From contig NZ_QVON01000005.1 of the NCBI RefSeq assembly GCF_003426735.1, positions 62,001 through 126,000 on the forward strand: a stretch of 64,000 bases of DNA, given 5' to 3'. The notes beneath the pieces are model-generated. The model was given only the letters and a program-made list of their open reading frames with translations. It did not search any database and had not been told where the DNA came from. The translations under genes were made by a program, and so were the position numbers. Positions within the stretch are counted from its first letter, which is position 1. Each line of letters starts with the position of its first letter. Below, one piece after another: positions 37,580 through 46,237 of this stretch. This stretch comes from Arenibacter sp. P308M17. Its GTDB lineage: Bacteria > Bacteroidota > Bacteroidia > Flavobacteriales > Flavobacteriaceae.

Positions 37580-37640
37580 GTTTTGGTGTGATTATGATGA
37601 ACTCATTTAAATTAGTTATTTTTTCACTAATAATGGAAAG

Positions 37641-40523
37641 CTATTGTTTACTTAATATACTGTCAATCTGTATGATGTGGGCATGCTTTTCGTGTGATTC
37701 CCCAGCCTTCAATTGTTCCCTGTAATTTTTTAATAAGTTTTGGGATGCAACCGTTTTTAATGCGGCTATCCTTTTAATAGTATAGGTTAATATTTTAGGG
37801 GTCTTTGCCTTTGTGGCCAACTGTAAGGCGCGTTCCGCATCCAATGGAATTAGGGGTTCGGTGGCGTACCATAACATCAGGGGTAGGTTGTGATCGGCGA
37901 TATCTTCCTTTTTCTGTGCCAAAGCTTCTAAAATTGACCAGCGCTGTCCGGGCTCCAAACGGAGCAGGGCAGAGGTGAGGTACAGCCTTACCAAGGCAGA
38001 AGTATCATTTTTGGCCATGTCCAGAAATACTTCCATAGTAGTCGATGACACCTTTTTATCCTCGGTCGTTAACTGTATGGCCCAACTTCTAATGTATTCG
38101 TTTTCATGGGCCAATAAGCGGTCCAGTTCCTTTTCCGTTAGCCCATGGGTGACATGTAATGTCCATAGGGCCCTTAATTTTCTGGTGACGTCCGGATTAT
38201 CGGCTAGAATTGCCTTAAGTGCGTTATGGACTTCAGGATTGCCTCCCCGCTCTTGGAGGATGGTCCTGGCCTGCCTTACATAAAATTCGTTGGGATGTAG
38301 CTGATAATTTACCAGCTCCAGGTTGGAGGCGTTGTTTAAATTAACCTTGACCCATTGGTCATTTTTATGACTGATTTTAAAGATCCGTCCCAATGTTTTG
38401 TCGTGTACCTCCGGGTTGGGGCTGTGACATTGGTTCTGGTCGTACCAGTCTATGGCATATACGGAGCCACTGGGACCGTATTTAAAATTGAGCCATTGGG
38501 ACCAGGAATCGTTCATGGACAAAAAATCCTGATTGTGGGAGCCAATATATCCGGAACCCGATCGGGTAAGTTGGTCATTGTTAAGTTTGGATCCATTAAT
38601 GTTGTTCATAAAGATGGTATTGCGATATTTTTCGGGCCAGGAATTGCCGCCCAGGTATATCATGGCACCCGCGTGGGCATGGCCGCCACCAGCTGCTGCC
38701 GACCTAAAATTACCGGCATGGGGCCCACGGTCTCCCAGCCAATGTACATGGTCGCCTATGGTTTTAATATCGTCATAGGTATACGGATTAAAATGGTTCC
38801 CTGCCTGCCGCTGATATCGTGCCCCTTGGATTACATGGTAGAGGTGTGGAATTACACAGACTGTGATAAATGGATGTCCATAATCGTTAAAATCGATGCC
38901 CCATGGATTACTGCTCCCTTCGGCAAATACTTCAAACTCATGTTGTGTTGGGTGATAGCGCCAGACCCCCGCATTAATTTTGGTCCTTTGTTTATCCGAT
39001 GCCCCGGGCTTGCCTACATTGGAATGGGTAAATACGCCCTGCACACCGTAAAGCCAACCGTCCGGCCCCCATCGCAGATTATTTAATACTTCATGGGTGT
39101 CGTCCAGGCCCCAGCCGTCCAATACTATTTGTGGCGGGCCTGCAGGCCTATCCTTTTCGGCATCAATGGGAATATATAACAAATAGGGAGCGGCTCCCAG
39201 CCATACACCTCCCATACCTATTTCTATACCGCTAACAAGGTTTAGGCCTTCCGAAAATACTTTTCTCTTATCCAATGTGCCGTCGCCATTGGTGTCCTCA
39301 AAAATAAGGATTCGGTCTTTTCCTTTACCTTCCGGGGAGGGGGTAGGATAGGTATGCCCTTCTACGACCCAAAGTCGCCCACGCGCATCCATAGTAAAAC
39401 TAATGGGTCTCACCACCTCTGGCTCAGAGGCGGCCAGGGTTATTTTAAAATCTTCCGGTAAGGTCATCGCCTTGGCCGCTTCCTTGCCGGAAAGTCCGGA
39501 ATTTAGAATAGGGTCCAAAGGTGGGAGGACGATAATATCATCTTTGTTCAATTCATTTGGAAAATAGGGGCGAGAGGGGTAGAACCGGAAGTCGTCAAAA
39601 TTGATATGCGCCCATTGGTCATCCTTAATATAGGGAATTTGGGAAATACCGGTTTCATTGTCAATAATTCGGATAAGGATTTCCTTTTTCAAATAGGGTT
39701 CAAGTGCTACTACCACTGGTTGTAGGGTGGCCCTACCTTGGCCGGTAGAACTAAAGATAACGGTATTGTTTTCTGCAAGCACCAATTCTACACGGGTATC
39801 GGCCAAAGCACCTCCGGACACCTTAAAGGATGCAAAGGGATGGGAAACCTTGAACGGAATAGAACTTAAAGTACCCGTAAGTTTGTAATTGGTATTGCCT
39901 CCACTACTTAAAAAATAGTTGCCATCAAAGGAAATTTTAGCATTGGCTTCGTGTACGGGAGAAGGGTCTTGGTCGTAAAGAGGAGTTTTAAAGGCATCAC
40001 CTGTGGCCGTCCAATCTTCCAAGGTGGCTTTTTCAAATCCCAAGTTGAGTTTTTTTCCATTTTTTGTGGGTAATACACCTGCAATGGATGGTCCGGAAAG
40101 GTCACCTTCCACGACCTCAAATTTACCCACCATACCTGCTGCTCGATGTCCCGGTACGGTACAGAAATAAGTGTCGTTATCCTTCGCCCAAAAGGAAATA
40201 CTGGTGCTGCTTCCCTTTTCCAATAGGGTGCCGCTCTTTATGCCGAGCTTTTCCATGGCGATATCATGGGTCATGGTTTCTCCGTTGGTAATTGTTACCC
40301 GTACCCGGTCACCCTTATTGGCCCTTAAGGTAGGATTTCGGGTGCCGTCTTGGGCGAAATAGCCCAACATGGTAGCTTCAAGGGCAAAGTCCCTATCAAT
40401 AATGGTACTGTCCCGAACAATTTTGTCCGCAGTATTTTTTTCGTTTTTTGTTCTACAACCAATCGTAATGAGCAAAAGTAGCAATACAAGTGAAGAATAG
40501 GTTAGTGGTCTTGGGTGGTTCAT
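37641..40523 (-). CDS. Cupredoxin-PVC-type dehydrogenase fusion lipoprotein
   Basis: A 960-residue lipoprotein (LITIGCRTK, Cys23). Residues about 45-140 form a plastocyanin/auracyanin-like cupredoxin with a complete type-1 copper set: His86 (MTHDI), Cys121, His126 and Met131 in YFCTVPGHRAAGM. About 350-720 is the PVC-type membrane-bound dehydrogenase domain, a sorbosone-dehydrogenase-like propeller (ISFTMDARGRLWVVEGHTYP, RILIFEDTNGDGTLDKRKVF, NNLRWGPDGWLYGVQG, GVWRYHPTQHEFEVFAEGSSNPWGIDFND). About 740-900 is HEAT-like helical repeat. The C-terminal cytochrome with CxxCH that many PVC-type relatives carry is absent; no CxxCH occurs anywhere. The copper domain may replace heme as electron acceptor. 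It sits between DUF1080 and an FG-GAP gene. Confidence 0.88.
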   Translation of the reverse strand: MNHPRPLTYSSLVLLLLLITIGCRTKNEKNTADKIVRDSTIIDRDFALEATMLGYFAQDGTRNPTLRANKGDRVRVTITNGETMTHDIAMEKLGIKSGTLLEKGSSTSISFWAKDNDTYFCTVPGHRAAGMVGKFEVVEGDLSGPSIAGVLPTKNGKKLNLGFEKATLEDWTATGDAFKTPLYDQDPSPVHEANAKISFDGNYFLSSGGNTNYKLTGTLSSIPFKVSHPFASFKVSGGALADTRVELVLAENNTVIFSSTGQGRATLQPVVVALEPYLKKEILIRIIDNETGISQIPYIKDDQWAHINFDDFRFYPSRPYFPNELNKDDIIVLPPLDPILNSGLSGKEAAKAMTLPEDFKITLAASEPEVVRPISFTMDARGRLWVVEGHTYPTPSPEGKGKDRILIFEDTNGDGTLDKRKVFSEGLNLVSGIEIGMGGVWLGAAPYLLYIPIDAEKDRPAGPPQIVLDGWGLDDTHEVLNNLRWGPDGWLYGVQGVFTHSNVGKPGASDKQRTKINAGVWRYHPTQHEFEVFAEGSSNPWGIDFNDYGHPFITVCVIPHLYHVIQGARYQRQAGNHFNPYTYDDIKTIGDHVHWLGDRGPHAGNFRSAAAGGGHAHAGAMIYLGGNSWPEKYRNTIFMNNINGSKLNNDQLTRSGSGYIGSHNQDFLSMNDSWSQWLNFKYGPSGSVYAIDWYDQNQCHSPNPEVHDKTLGRIFKISHKNDQWVKVNLNNASNLELVNYQLHPNEFYVRQARTILQERGGNPEVHNALKAILADNPDVTRKLRALWTLHVTHGLTEKELDRLLAHENEYIRSWAIQLTTEDKKVSSTTMEVFLDMAKNDTSALVRLYLTSALLRLEPGQRWSILEALAQKKEDIADHNLPLMLWYATEPLIPLDAERALQLATKAKTPKILTYTIKRIAALKTVASQNLLKNYREQLKAGESHEKHAHIIQIDSILSKQ

Positions 40524-40580
40524 AAGGTTTTATATGGTTAGTTAGTGGTATGTTAAGTATGTTTGGTCATTGAATTCAGG

Positions 40581-40664
40581 TCTCGACTCCGCTCGACCGG
40601 ACAATTGATTGTCGCCCCTAGCACCCGCCCGTACCGAATGGTCCGTTCGGGTGGGGAGTCGAGA
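40581..40664. repeat. GC-rich palindromic repeat
   Basis: Outer perfect arms TCTCGACTCC (40581-40590) and GGAGTCGAGA (40655-40664) enclose inner arms CACCCG (40622-40627) and CGGGTG (40648-40653). It resembles GC-rich palindromic repeats scattered in flavobacterial intergenic DNA. It lies in the 176-bp gap between the DUF1080 and cupredoxin-dehydrogenase genes. Confidence 0.7.
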
Positions 40665-40699
40665 AGTTATTTCACGGTTAACTTAACAATTATTTCAAT

Positions 40700-41338
40700 C
40701 TATTTCAATTCTTCAATAAAAATGTCCTTAAAGGCCACCAGGGCTTTTCCTCCCCCGTGAACCTGTAGTCCTATTAGGCCCGACCGCGGAATGGACCTAT
40801 CCTCTTCGGTATAATCAACCGTCAAATGGCCATTGATGTATAATCTTATCCTGCTACTTTCAGCTTTGATTTCGTAATCGTTCCAATCGCCCACCTTTAT
40901 CCATTGAAGTACTTTTGAGGAATCCGGTGCCATTAAAGTTTTATTTCTTCGAGATTCATCGTAAAGGCCGGCCCAATAATTTTCGCCCCAATCTGCTTGA
41001 TATCCGGTCATTTCATGGGCAGGTTCCCTTAATCTTTTACTTCTAAATTGAATGCCAGAATTAACAAAACCTTCATGTCCGGTTAATTTTATTTTTAGTT
41101 TAAGTATAAAATTGGCATATGAATTCTTTGTGCACAGGAAATCGTTGTGGGGGACCATTTCATTCAGGGAGCCGCCAACAATAGTTCCATTTTTAATACT
41201 CCATGTAGTTAAGGTATCCCCTTCCCAGCCTGAAAATGTCTTCCCATCAAACAGGGAAATAACTTCCCTATTGCTTGAATTCTTACATGCTAGCACAAGA
41301 AACAATAGTACCAACGAAGAGAGGAGGAAACGATTCAT
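40700..41338 (-). CDS. DUF1080 lipoprotein (3-keto-glycoside hydrolase family)
   Basis: A 212-residue lipoprotein (LFLVLACKNS, Cys18) covering one DUF1080 domain, a concanavalin-like beta-sandwich: VISLFDGKTFSGWEGD, WSIKNGTIVGG, FILKLKIKLTGHEGFVNSGIQFRS, GYQADWGENYWAGLYDESRRNK, and WNDYEIKAESSRIRLYINGHLTVDY. The family is named 3-keto-disaccharide hydrolase after members that cleave 3-oxidised glycosides. Position next to a predicted envelope sugar dehydrogenase fits an oxidise-then-cleave route. Specificity is inferred. Confidence 0.9.
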   Translation of the reverse strand: MNRFLLSSLVLLFLVLACKNSSNREVISLFDGKTFSGWEGDTLTTWSIKNGTIVGGSLNEMVPHNDFLCTKNSYANFILKLKIKLTGHEGFVNSGIQFRSKRLREPAHEMTGYQADWGENYWAGLYDESRRNKTLMAPDSSKVLQWIKVGDWNDYEIKAESSRIRLYINGHLTVDYTEEDRSIPRSGLIGLQVHGGGKALVAFKDIFIEELK

Positions 41339-41431
41339 AGCAATATGAGTTTAATATTGCCCTTAGTCTTTCCAATATACACATTATCAATCATATACTT
41401 ATATTGTGAATATCCTCAGCTTACATTGGTT

Positions 41432-43354
41432 TTACTTCTTTAGATAATAAAAATGTCCGTCCTCGGCACCAATCAATAAATTAGGTTTCCCGTCCTTGTC
41501 CCAATCTACCACGGTGGGACTGGTAGTATGACCTGCCAGTTTGGTATTGACCAGGTTGCCTCTTTTCTTAAAGATAGTATTTTCATTGGATTTTCCTATA
41601 TTCTCGTACCATTCAATATTCTCGCTATTGGCCAAGAGATCAAGGTCTCCATCCCCGTCCCAGTCGGTGAATTCAATTTTACGTCTTCCGCTCCCGCCGG
41701 CTTCCCGTTCATTTAAGCGCAGCAGATCTTTGCCTATTTCCCCGTCGGCATTCTTAAAGATACGCTGTCCTGGTTTTAGATATAGTTCATCACGCTTTTT
41801 AAATCGCTCAAAAAATGCTAAATATCCCTCGTGGTCCAACATCACCACATCCATTAGTCCGTCCTTGTTCCAGTCGATCGCATAGGGAGTAGTTCTCCAT
41901 TGGGTGGCCAATTCATCCTTGCCGGGATTCCACCAGTTCCATTTGGGTTTGGGAATGTTCTTATTGTTCCAAGCTACTTTAACACCTCCCATTTTGGTTA
42001 ATTTGGGCCTGTCTTTTTCCCCTATGTTTTTGTACCATTCCACTTTGCCAAAAATGGAATTTAATATAATATCTTTTAGTCCGTCATTATCCCAATCGGC
42101 GACCGTAAGGGTTGTATATCCCCATTTCCGTTCTGCCGGTCCCTGAATGGAACCACTTTCTCCCGCCATAATCCGTATTATTTCCCCATCGGCCTCCAAA
42201 TAAACGGGTTCTTTAAAACCGGGGTTTTCGGCTCCGTCCAAGTTCTCTATAAAACCAATATATCCGGCCGAATTTCCACAAATTAGGTCTTCGTCCCCGT
42301 CATTGTCCCAATCCACACTGAAGGGAGTGACGAGGGCCCCAAATTTTATATTTTGGCTTTTTTGTTGAATATATACGGGCGAGATAAAAATGGGCATATT
42401 GTCCTTTACTGTGCCTGTATTTTCAATAAGAACTACTCTACCGTCTTCGTCGCCTACTATTAGATCTATTTTATTGTCATTGTTCCAATCAAGGGCTACC
42501 GGCCGCATCATCTCCAGGTCCATTTTTAGGATACCCGAGGCATTCATTAGAAATCTACCTTTGGCATAGATAGGGTTGTCCCTATTTCCAATATTTTCAA
42601 AATAGGTAAATCGGTCTACGAATTCGCCACATATAATATCCAGGTCCCCATCCCCGTCAAAATCGGCCATATTGGGGGTAGTATTGCCATATACATCAAT
42701 AGGTTTGTTTCCGGCCAATATTTTTCCGTCGTTTCTATATTTTCCATTGTCATTGGTCAATAAAAATAAGTATCCGCGAAGGTCTCCATTGGTCCATTCA
42801 CCTTTTTCATTAAAGGCATTGTCCCATCCATATTCACTCCAGTCATCAATACCTACAATAAGGTCCATATCCCCGTCATTATCATAATCTACATATTTCC
42901 AATCGCTAAATCGTTCCTTGTATTGATCTAGCAGTTCGGATGCCCGGTATAGACCTAGGGGCCTGGTGTATCCATATCTTCTAAAATTCTCATATTCCAG
43001 GCCTACTCCCGAAACCCTAGGTTCACCATCAACATAGGAAATGGCCACATTTCGCATGCCGTCACCTATTTTAATGGGGGCATCAAATATGGGATTTCCG
43101 TTGTGGTCCTTAGTGCTGTTTTTGAATAAAAAAGTGCCATTGAAAGGAACGTCCGTACAAGAGATGATCAGATCCAAATCTCCATCCTTATCATAATCCA
43201 TGGGCAAGGGATTGGCCCAGAGTCCGACTGCCAGATCTTTGGTAGTGGTAGTATCCTTATATTTCAATCGCATTAAGGTTTCGTTGGTAGATTGGCCAAA
43301 GGAAACAGTGGCGCTTGATAGGAGCAAGCAAATGATTAATCGTTTAAGCAACAT
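41432..43354 (-). CDS. Large FG-GAP/VCBS repeat protein, exported
   Basis: A 640-residue exported protein (signal peptide LIICLLLSSATVSFGQ). It carries at least ten acidic loops of FG-GAP type, e.g. DYDKDGDLDLI, DYDNDGDMDLI, DFDGDGDLDII, DWNNDNKIDLI, DWDNDGDEDLI, DWDNDGLKDII, DWNKDGLMDVV, DWDGDGDLDLL, DWDKDGKPNLL, enough for more than one propeller. No catalytic motif is recognised. It is the first gene of the minus-strand series that continues with DUF1080, the cupredoxin-dehydrogenase and a smaller FG-GAP protein. Possibly a glycan- or Ca2+-binding surface protein. Confidence 0.88.
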   Translation of the reverse strand: MLLKRLIICLLLSSATVSFGQSTNETLMRLKYKDTTTTKDLAVGLWANPLPMDYDKDGDLDLIISCTDVPFNGTFLFKNSTKDHNGNPIFDAPIKIGDGMRNVAISYVDGEPRVSGVGLEYENFRRYGYTRPLGLYRASELLDQYKERFSDWKYVDYDNDGDMDLIVGIDDWSEYGWDNAFNEKGEWTNGDLRGYLFLLTNDNGKYRNDGKILAGNKPIDVYGNTTPNMADFDGDGDLDIICGEFVDRFTYFENIGNRDNPIYAKGRFLMNASGILKMDLEMMRPVALDWNNDNKIDLIVGDEDGRVVLIENTGTVKDNMPIFISPVYIQQKSQNIKFGALVTPFSVDWDNDGDEDLICGNSAGYIGFIENLDGAENPGFKEPVYLEADGEIIRIMAGESGSIQGPAERKWGYTTLTVADWDNDGLKDIILNSIFGKVEWYKNIGEKDRPKLTKMGGVKVAWNNKNIPKPKWNWWNPGKDELATQWRTTPYAIDWNKDGLMDVVMLDHEGYLAFFERFKKRDELYLKPGQRIFKNADGEIGKDLLRLNEREAGGSGRRKIEFTDWDGDGDLDLLANSENIEWYENIGKSNENTIFKKRGNLVNTKLAGHTTSPTVVDWDKDGKPNLLIGAEDGHFYYLKK

Positions 43355-43618
43355 GGGTTGGTTTTTTATATTTAATTTTGCTCGGTTGGGAAATAAATTA
43401 AGGTATTCAAAGTAGTGTTTATTTTTTAAATGACCAACACTGGAGTGATTTGAACCTATAGAAGAATTTTTTCATTGGGAGGCCAATGTATTTATAAAGA
43501 AATAATGAATTTTATTACAGATCAGGTCAATAGATGGGTTGGGTAAAAAAGATTCATTTTTTTTTAAAAAGATTAGGGTAAAATAGTTTGATCTTTCCTA
43601 TTTTTGCAATCTCATTTT

Positions 43619-43693
43619 CGGGATGTGGCGCAGTTCCCGCCAAAAGAGCGGGACAGGCCCGGTAGCGTATCACGCCCCGGGCGTGATGGTCGC
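43619..43693 (+). pseudogene. tRNA-Pro-like head, unit 1
   Basis: The first 16 nt equal the 5' end of the intact tRNA-Pro at 44267, then a 24-nt hairpin insert (CCCGC...GCGGG) interrupts the D-loop, then CCGGTAGCGTA and a 17-nt arm whose stem is TCACG/CGTGA around CCCCGGG, then TGGTCGCA as in the real tRNA. The T-arm and 3' acceptor strand are missing; a GIY-YIG reading frame follows instead. The anticodon loop lacks U33. It cannot make a normal tRNA. Confidence 0.75.
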
Positions 43694-43701
43694 ATGAAAT
43701 T

Positions 43702-43938
43702 AAGGATTATGTAGTTTACATATTGTATAGTGAGAATGCTGACAGGTATTATGTGGGCCTCACGAACAATATTGAAAAACGGCTTGCCACCCACAATTAT
43801 GGTGGCAAAAAATATACTTCCAAGGGCAGGCCTTGGGTTTTGATAAAAACGTTTCCTTGTGCCGACCGATCAGAGGCGGTAGTTTTGGAAAGAAGGATAA
43901 AGAAAAGAGGTATCAAACGGTATCTTGACGAAAAGTAA
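43702..43938 (+). pseudogene. GIY-YIG nuclease-like gene, unit 1, start codon lost
   Basis: Encodes a GIY-YIG domain almost collinear with the gene at 44026 (about 80% identical residues), with VYI...YYVGLTNNIEKRL and SEAVVLERRIKKRGIKRYL, so the reading frame is intact to TAA. At the position of the ATG in the sister copy it has AAG. Initiation would need TTG at 43723 (71 residues, losing the first strand with the GIY-equivalent) or a non-standard codon. By my count it differs from the sister copy at about 36 of 240 bases. Likely a decaying copy; weak expression from TTG remains possible. Confidence 0.65.
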
Positions 43939-43942
43939 TTTT

Positions 43943-44017
43943 CGGGATGTGGCGCAGTTCCCGCCAAATGAGCGGGACAGGCCCGGTAGCGTATCACGCC
44001 CCGGGCGTGATGGTCGC
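43943..44017 (+). pseudogene. tRNA-Pro-like head, unit 2
   Basis: Same structure as unit 1: tRNA-Pro 5' end, D-loop hairpin insert, an anticodon-arm-like TCACG CCCCGGG CGTGA, and TGGTCGC, then a GIY-YIG gene in place of T-arm and 3' acceptor strand. Over about 84 nt it differs from unit 1 at only two positions, far fewer than the coding parts. It begins exactly 324 bp after unit 1 and 324 bp before the intact tRNA. Confidence 0.75.
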
Positions 44018-44025
44018 TTGAAATT

Positions 44026-44262
44026 ATGGAATATGTAGTTTACATATTGTTCAGTGAAACTACCGACAGGTATTATGTGGGTCAGACGAACAATATTGAA
44101 AAACGGCTTGTTACCCACAATAATGGTGGTAAAAAGTATACATCCAAGGGCAGACCTTGGATTTTGATAAATACTTATCCATGTATCGATCGAATTGAGG
44201 CGGTGCAGTTGGAAAGAAAGATAAAGAAAAGAGGTATCAAACGATACCTTGACGAAAAGTAA
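44026..44262 (+). CDS. GIY-YIG nuclease family small protein
   Basis: A 78-residue single-domain protein: MEYVVYILFSETTDRYYVGQT supplies the two GIY/YIG strands, NIEKRL the catalytic-region Arg, and EAVQLERKIKKR the Glu-containing helix. Stand-alone proteins of this size (UPF0213/YhbQ-like) are common in Bacteroidota, and their role is not settled; some relatives cut or repair DNA. The ATG at 44026 lies 8 nt after a tRNA-like head, and the stop is 4 nt before the mature tRNA-Pro. No separate promoter is obvious, so it may be read from the tRNA-like leader's promoter. Confidence 0.85.
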   Translation: MEYVVYILFSETTDRYYVGQTNNIEKRLVTHNNGGKKYTSKGRPWILINTYPCIDRIEAVQLERKIKKRGIKRYLDEK

Positions 44263-44266
44263 TTTT

Positions 44267-44411
<145 letters not shown>

Positions 44412-44567
44412 ATCAGATGAAACCACTTGAAACTACCTGAAAACACCTCTCTGGTGTCCTAATCGGGAATTGATAACCACAGTATTTTTTGTACATTGAA
44501 GTAGCTTTTGAAGGTAATTGACCTTGTGTTTTTTACTATTTTATTCACCATTAAAAAGCTATGTAAT

Positions 44568-45815
44568 ATGTTAGAAAACAGTAGATTATCAGTCGTATTT
44601 GTTGTTAGGAAACTTAGTTCAAAAATGGATACTATCAAAGTCTATGCTCGGGTCACCGTTGATGGAAAAAGAGCCGAATTCAGTTTAAATCGGGAATTGC
44701 CAGTGTCCCTTTGGGACGAAAAACGTAAAAGAGGTAAAGGATTTTCCAAGTACGTTATCTCGCTAAACAAGTATTTGGACCAAGTTTTTACCGGACTGCA
44801 TGAGGCTCATCGGCAACTTTTGCAGGAGGAAGTTGACATCACCTCTGCGGGAATAAAGGCTCGATATTTAGGAGAAGATGAAAGAGGTAAGACACTACTA
44901 GATTTGATTAGTTATCACAATACATCCATGCTCACCGTCCTTAGGAAAGGAACCATGAAGAACTACTACAGTACGGAACGTTGTATCAAGGAATTTCTAA
45001 ATGAGAAAATGGCCTTTGAGGACATACCTCTTAAAAAACTGAATTATGGTTTTATTGTAGATTTTGAACAATATATACGTAAGTATAAACCGGCTACAAG
45101 AATGGGTTGTACCAATAACGGTGCCATGAAACACATGGAGCGCTTAAAGAAGATGTCCAGGCTTGCCGTAAAATTGGAATGGTTGGAAAAGGACCCCTTT
45201 ATCAATTATACGCTACGTTTTGAAAAAACAGAACGTCAATTTCTGACCGAACGGGAGTTACAGCTCATTGAAGAAACCACGTTCAATATACCAAGTACCC
45301 AACGCATAAAAGACTTGTTCATTTTTGCCTGTTATACGGGTTTGTCTTTTATTGATGTTAGTGGGCTAAAAATTGACCATTTGGTAAAAGGAATGGACGG
45401 TAACGATTGGTTATATACTAAAAGAACAAAGACCGATGAACCTTTGAAGATTCCTTTGCTACCCAAGGCCATGGAAATCATTGATAAATATAAAAGCAAT
45501 GCTAGTCTGCTTGAAAATGGAAGATTATTACCTATTTACAGCAACCAAATGATCAACCGCACCCTACGGGATATCACAACCGCCTGCGGTATTCGTAAAA
45601 AGATTACCTTTCATGTAGCCCGGCATACCTTTGCCACCGCGATTACGCTTTCCAATGGGGTGCCAATTGAAACCGTTTCTAAACTTTTAGGACATACCAA
45701 ATTGTCTACAACTCAGATTTATGCTAGGGTCGTTGAAAAGAAGGTAGGCGAGGATATGCAGAATTTGATGGCTACGATGAAGCTAAAAAAGGTTAGGGCT
45801 GAAGAAATCTCTTAG
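44568..45815 (+). CDS. Tyrosine recombinase / integrase
   Basis: A 415-residue site-specific recombinase of the Bacteroidota phage-integrase-like type. An arm-binding domain (about 1-95), SAM-like core-binding domain (about 105-215) and catalytic domain follow. Catalytic residues: HVARHTFATA (HxxR), LLGHTKLSTTQIYARV (GH and nucleophile Tyr). At the usual Arg I place the sequence is CYTGLSFIDV with Ser, the same substitution known from IntDOT. The frame opens at a TTG (44508), but the ATG at 44568 gives the standard N-terminus MLENSRLSVVFVVRK. It lies next to attL, as expected for the integrase of the element. Confidence 0.94.
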   Translation: MLENSRLSVVFVVRKLSSKMDTIKVYARVTVDGKRAEFSLNRELPVSLWDEKRKRGKGFSKYVISLNKYLDQVFTGLHEAHRQLLQEEVDITSAGIKARYLGEDERGKTLLDLISYHNTSMLTVLRKGTMKNYYSTERCIKEFLNEKMAFEDIPLKKLNYGFIVDFEQYIRKYKPATRMGCTNNGAMKHMERLKKMSRLAVKLEWLEKDPFINYTLRFEKTERQFLTERELQLIEETTFNIPSTQRIKDLFIFACYTGLSFIDVSGLKIDHLVKGMDGNDWLYTKRTKTDEPLKIPLLPKAMEIIDKYKSNASLLENGRLLPIYSNQMINRTLRDITTACGIRKKITFHVARHTFATAITLSNGVPIETVSKLLGHTKLSTTQIYARVVEKKVGEDMQNLMATMKLKKVRAEEIS

Positions 45816-46015
45816 GTTGAGCTATAATGTTTTGCGTTATGTAATTTTTATTGCAGACTCGTCATAATTTAGCTCATCTGTGATGTCTTTAATTTCTGAA
45901 GGTACTTTTTGTCCAGGAAGATTCCGTTATTAAGTTGTTAATTATTTTGTTCATATCATAGCTTTGAATACCACGAAAATTATTGACTTTCAGTTTTAGA
46001 AAAACTAACTTTACG

Positions 46016-46084
46016 CCTTACTGCTTCTACACGGAATTTTTTATTTTTAATTATTTTTTGGGATTCCGTGTAGAAGCAGTAAGG
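46016..46084. repeat. Long perfect hairpin 1 (22-bp stem)
   Basis: Arms at 46016-46037 (CCTTACTGCTTCTACACGGA...) and 46063-46084 are perfect reverse complements over 22 bp with a 25-nt AT-rich loop. It lies between the convergent-free end of the integrase and the AbiE operon. There is no clear U tract on either side for a classical terminator. Confidence 0.85.
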
Positions 46085-46095
46085 TAAAAAATTTT

Positions 46096-46138
46096 GATGA
46101 GTCGGCAGGGGCAGAATTTCTGCCCCTGCCGACTCATC
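46096..46138. repeat. Long perfect hairpin 2 (21-bp stem, 1-nt centre)
   Basis: GATGAGTCGGCAGGGGCAGA... at 46096-46116 is mirrored without mismatch by 46118-46138 around a single T at 46117. It is GC-rich in an AT-rich setting and starts only 11 bp after hairpin 1. The minus-strand open frame at 45980-46162 runs through both hairpins and is rejected as a gene. Confidence 0.85.
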
Positions 46139-46188
46139 AGTATAATGCCTTTTTGTACTCATAAAATCTTATTTATTATCTCAATGTA

Positions 46189-46225
46189 ATTTCGTCACAA
46201 ATATTCATTAAATTTGTGACGAAAT
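46189..46225. promoter_or_regulatory. Inverted-repeat operator before abiE genes
   Basis: Perfect 14-bp arms ATTTCGTCACAAAT (46189-46202) and ATTTGTGACGAAAT (46212-46225), 9-nt spacer, ending 12 bp before the AbiEi start. AbiEi antitoxins are known to bind inverted repeats in their own promoter, so this is the natural autoregulation site. Confidence 0.75.
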
Positions 46226-46237
46226 ATATATTTTAAA

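Noticed and set aside
43619-44262. Group I intron with homing endonuclease in tRNA-Pro
   Set aside because: GIY-YIG genes in introns were considered, but there is no 3' exon after either unit and no intron core; the units are tandem copies beside a complete tRNA.
45980-46162. 60-residue minus-strand frame
   Set aside because: Runs through both long perfect hairpins; the coding appearance comes from the palindromes.
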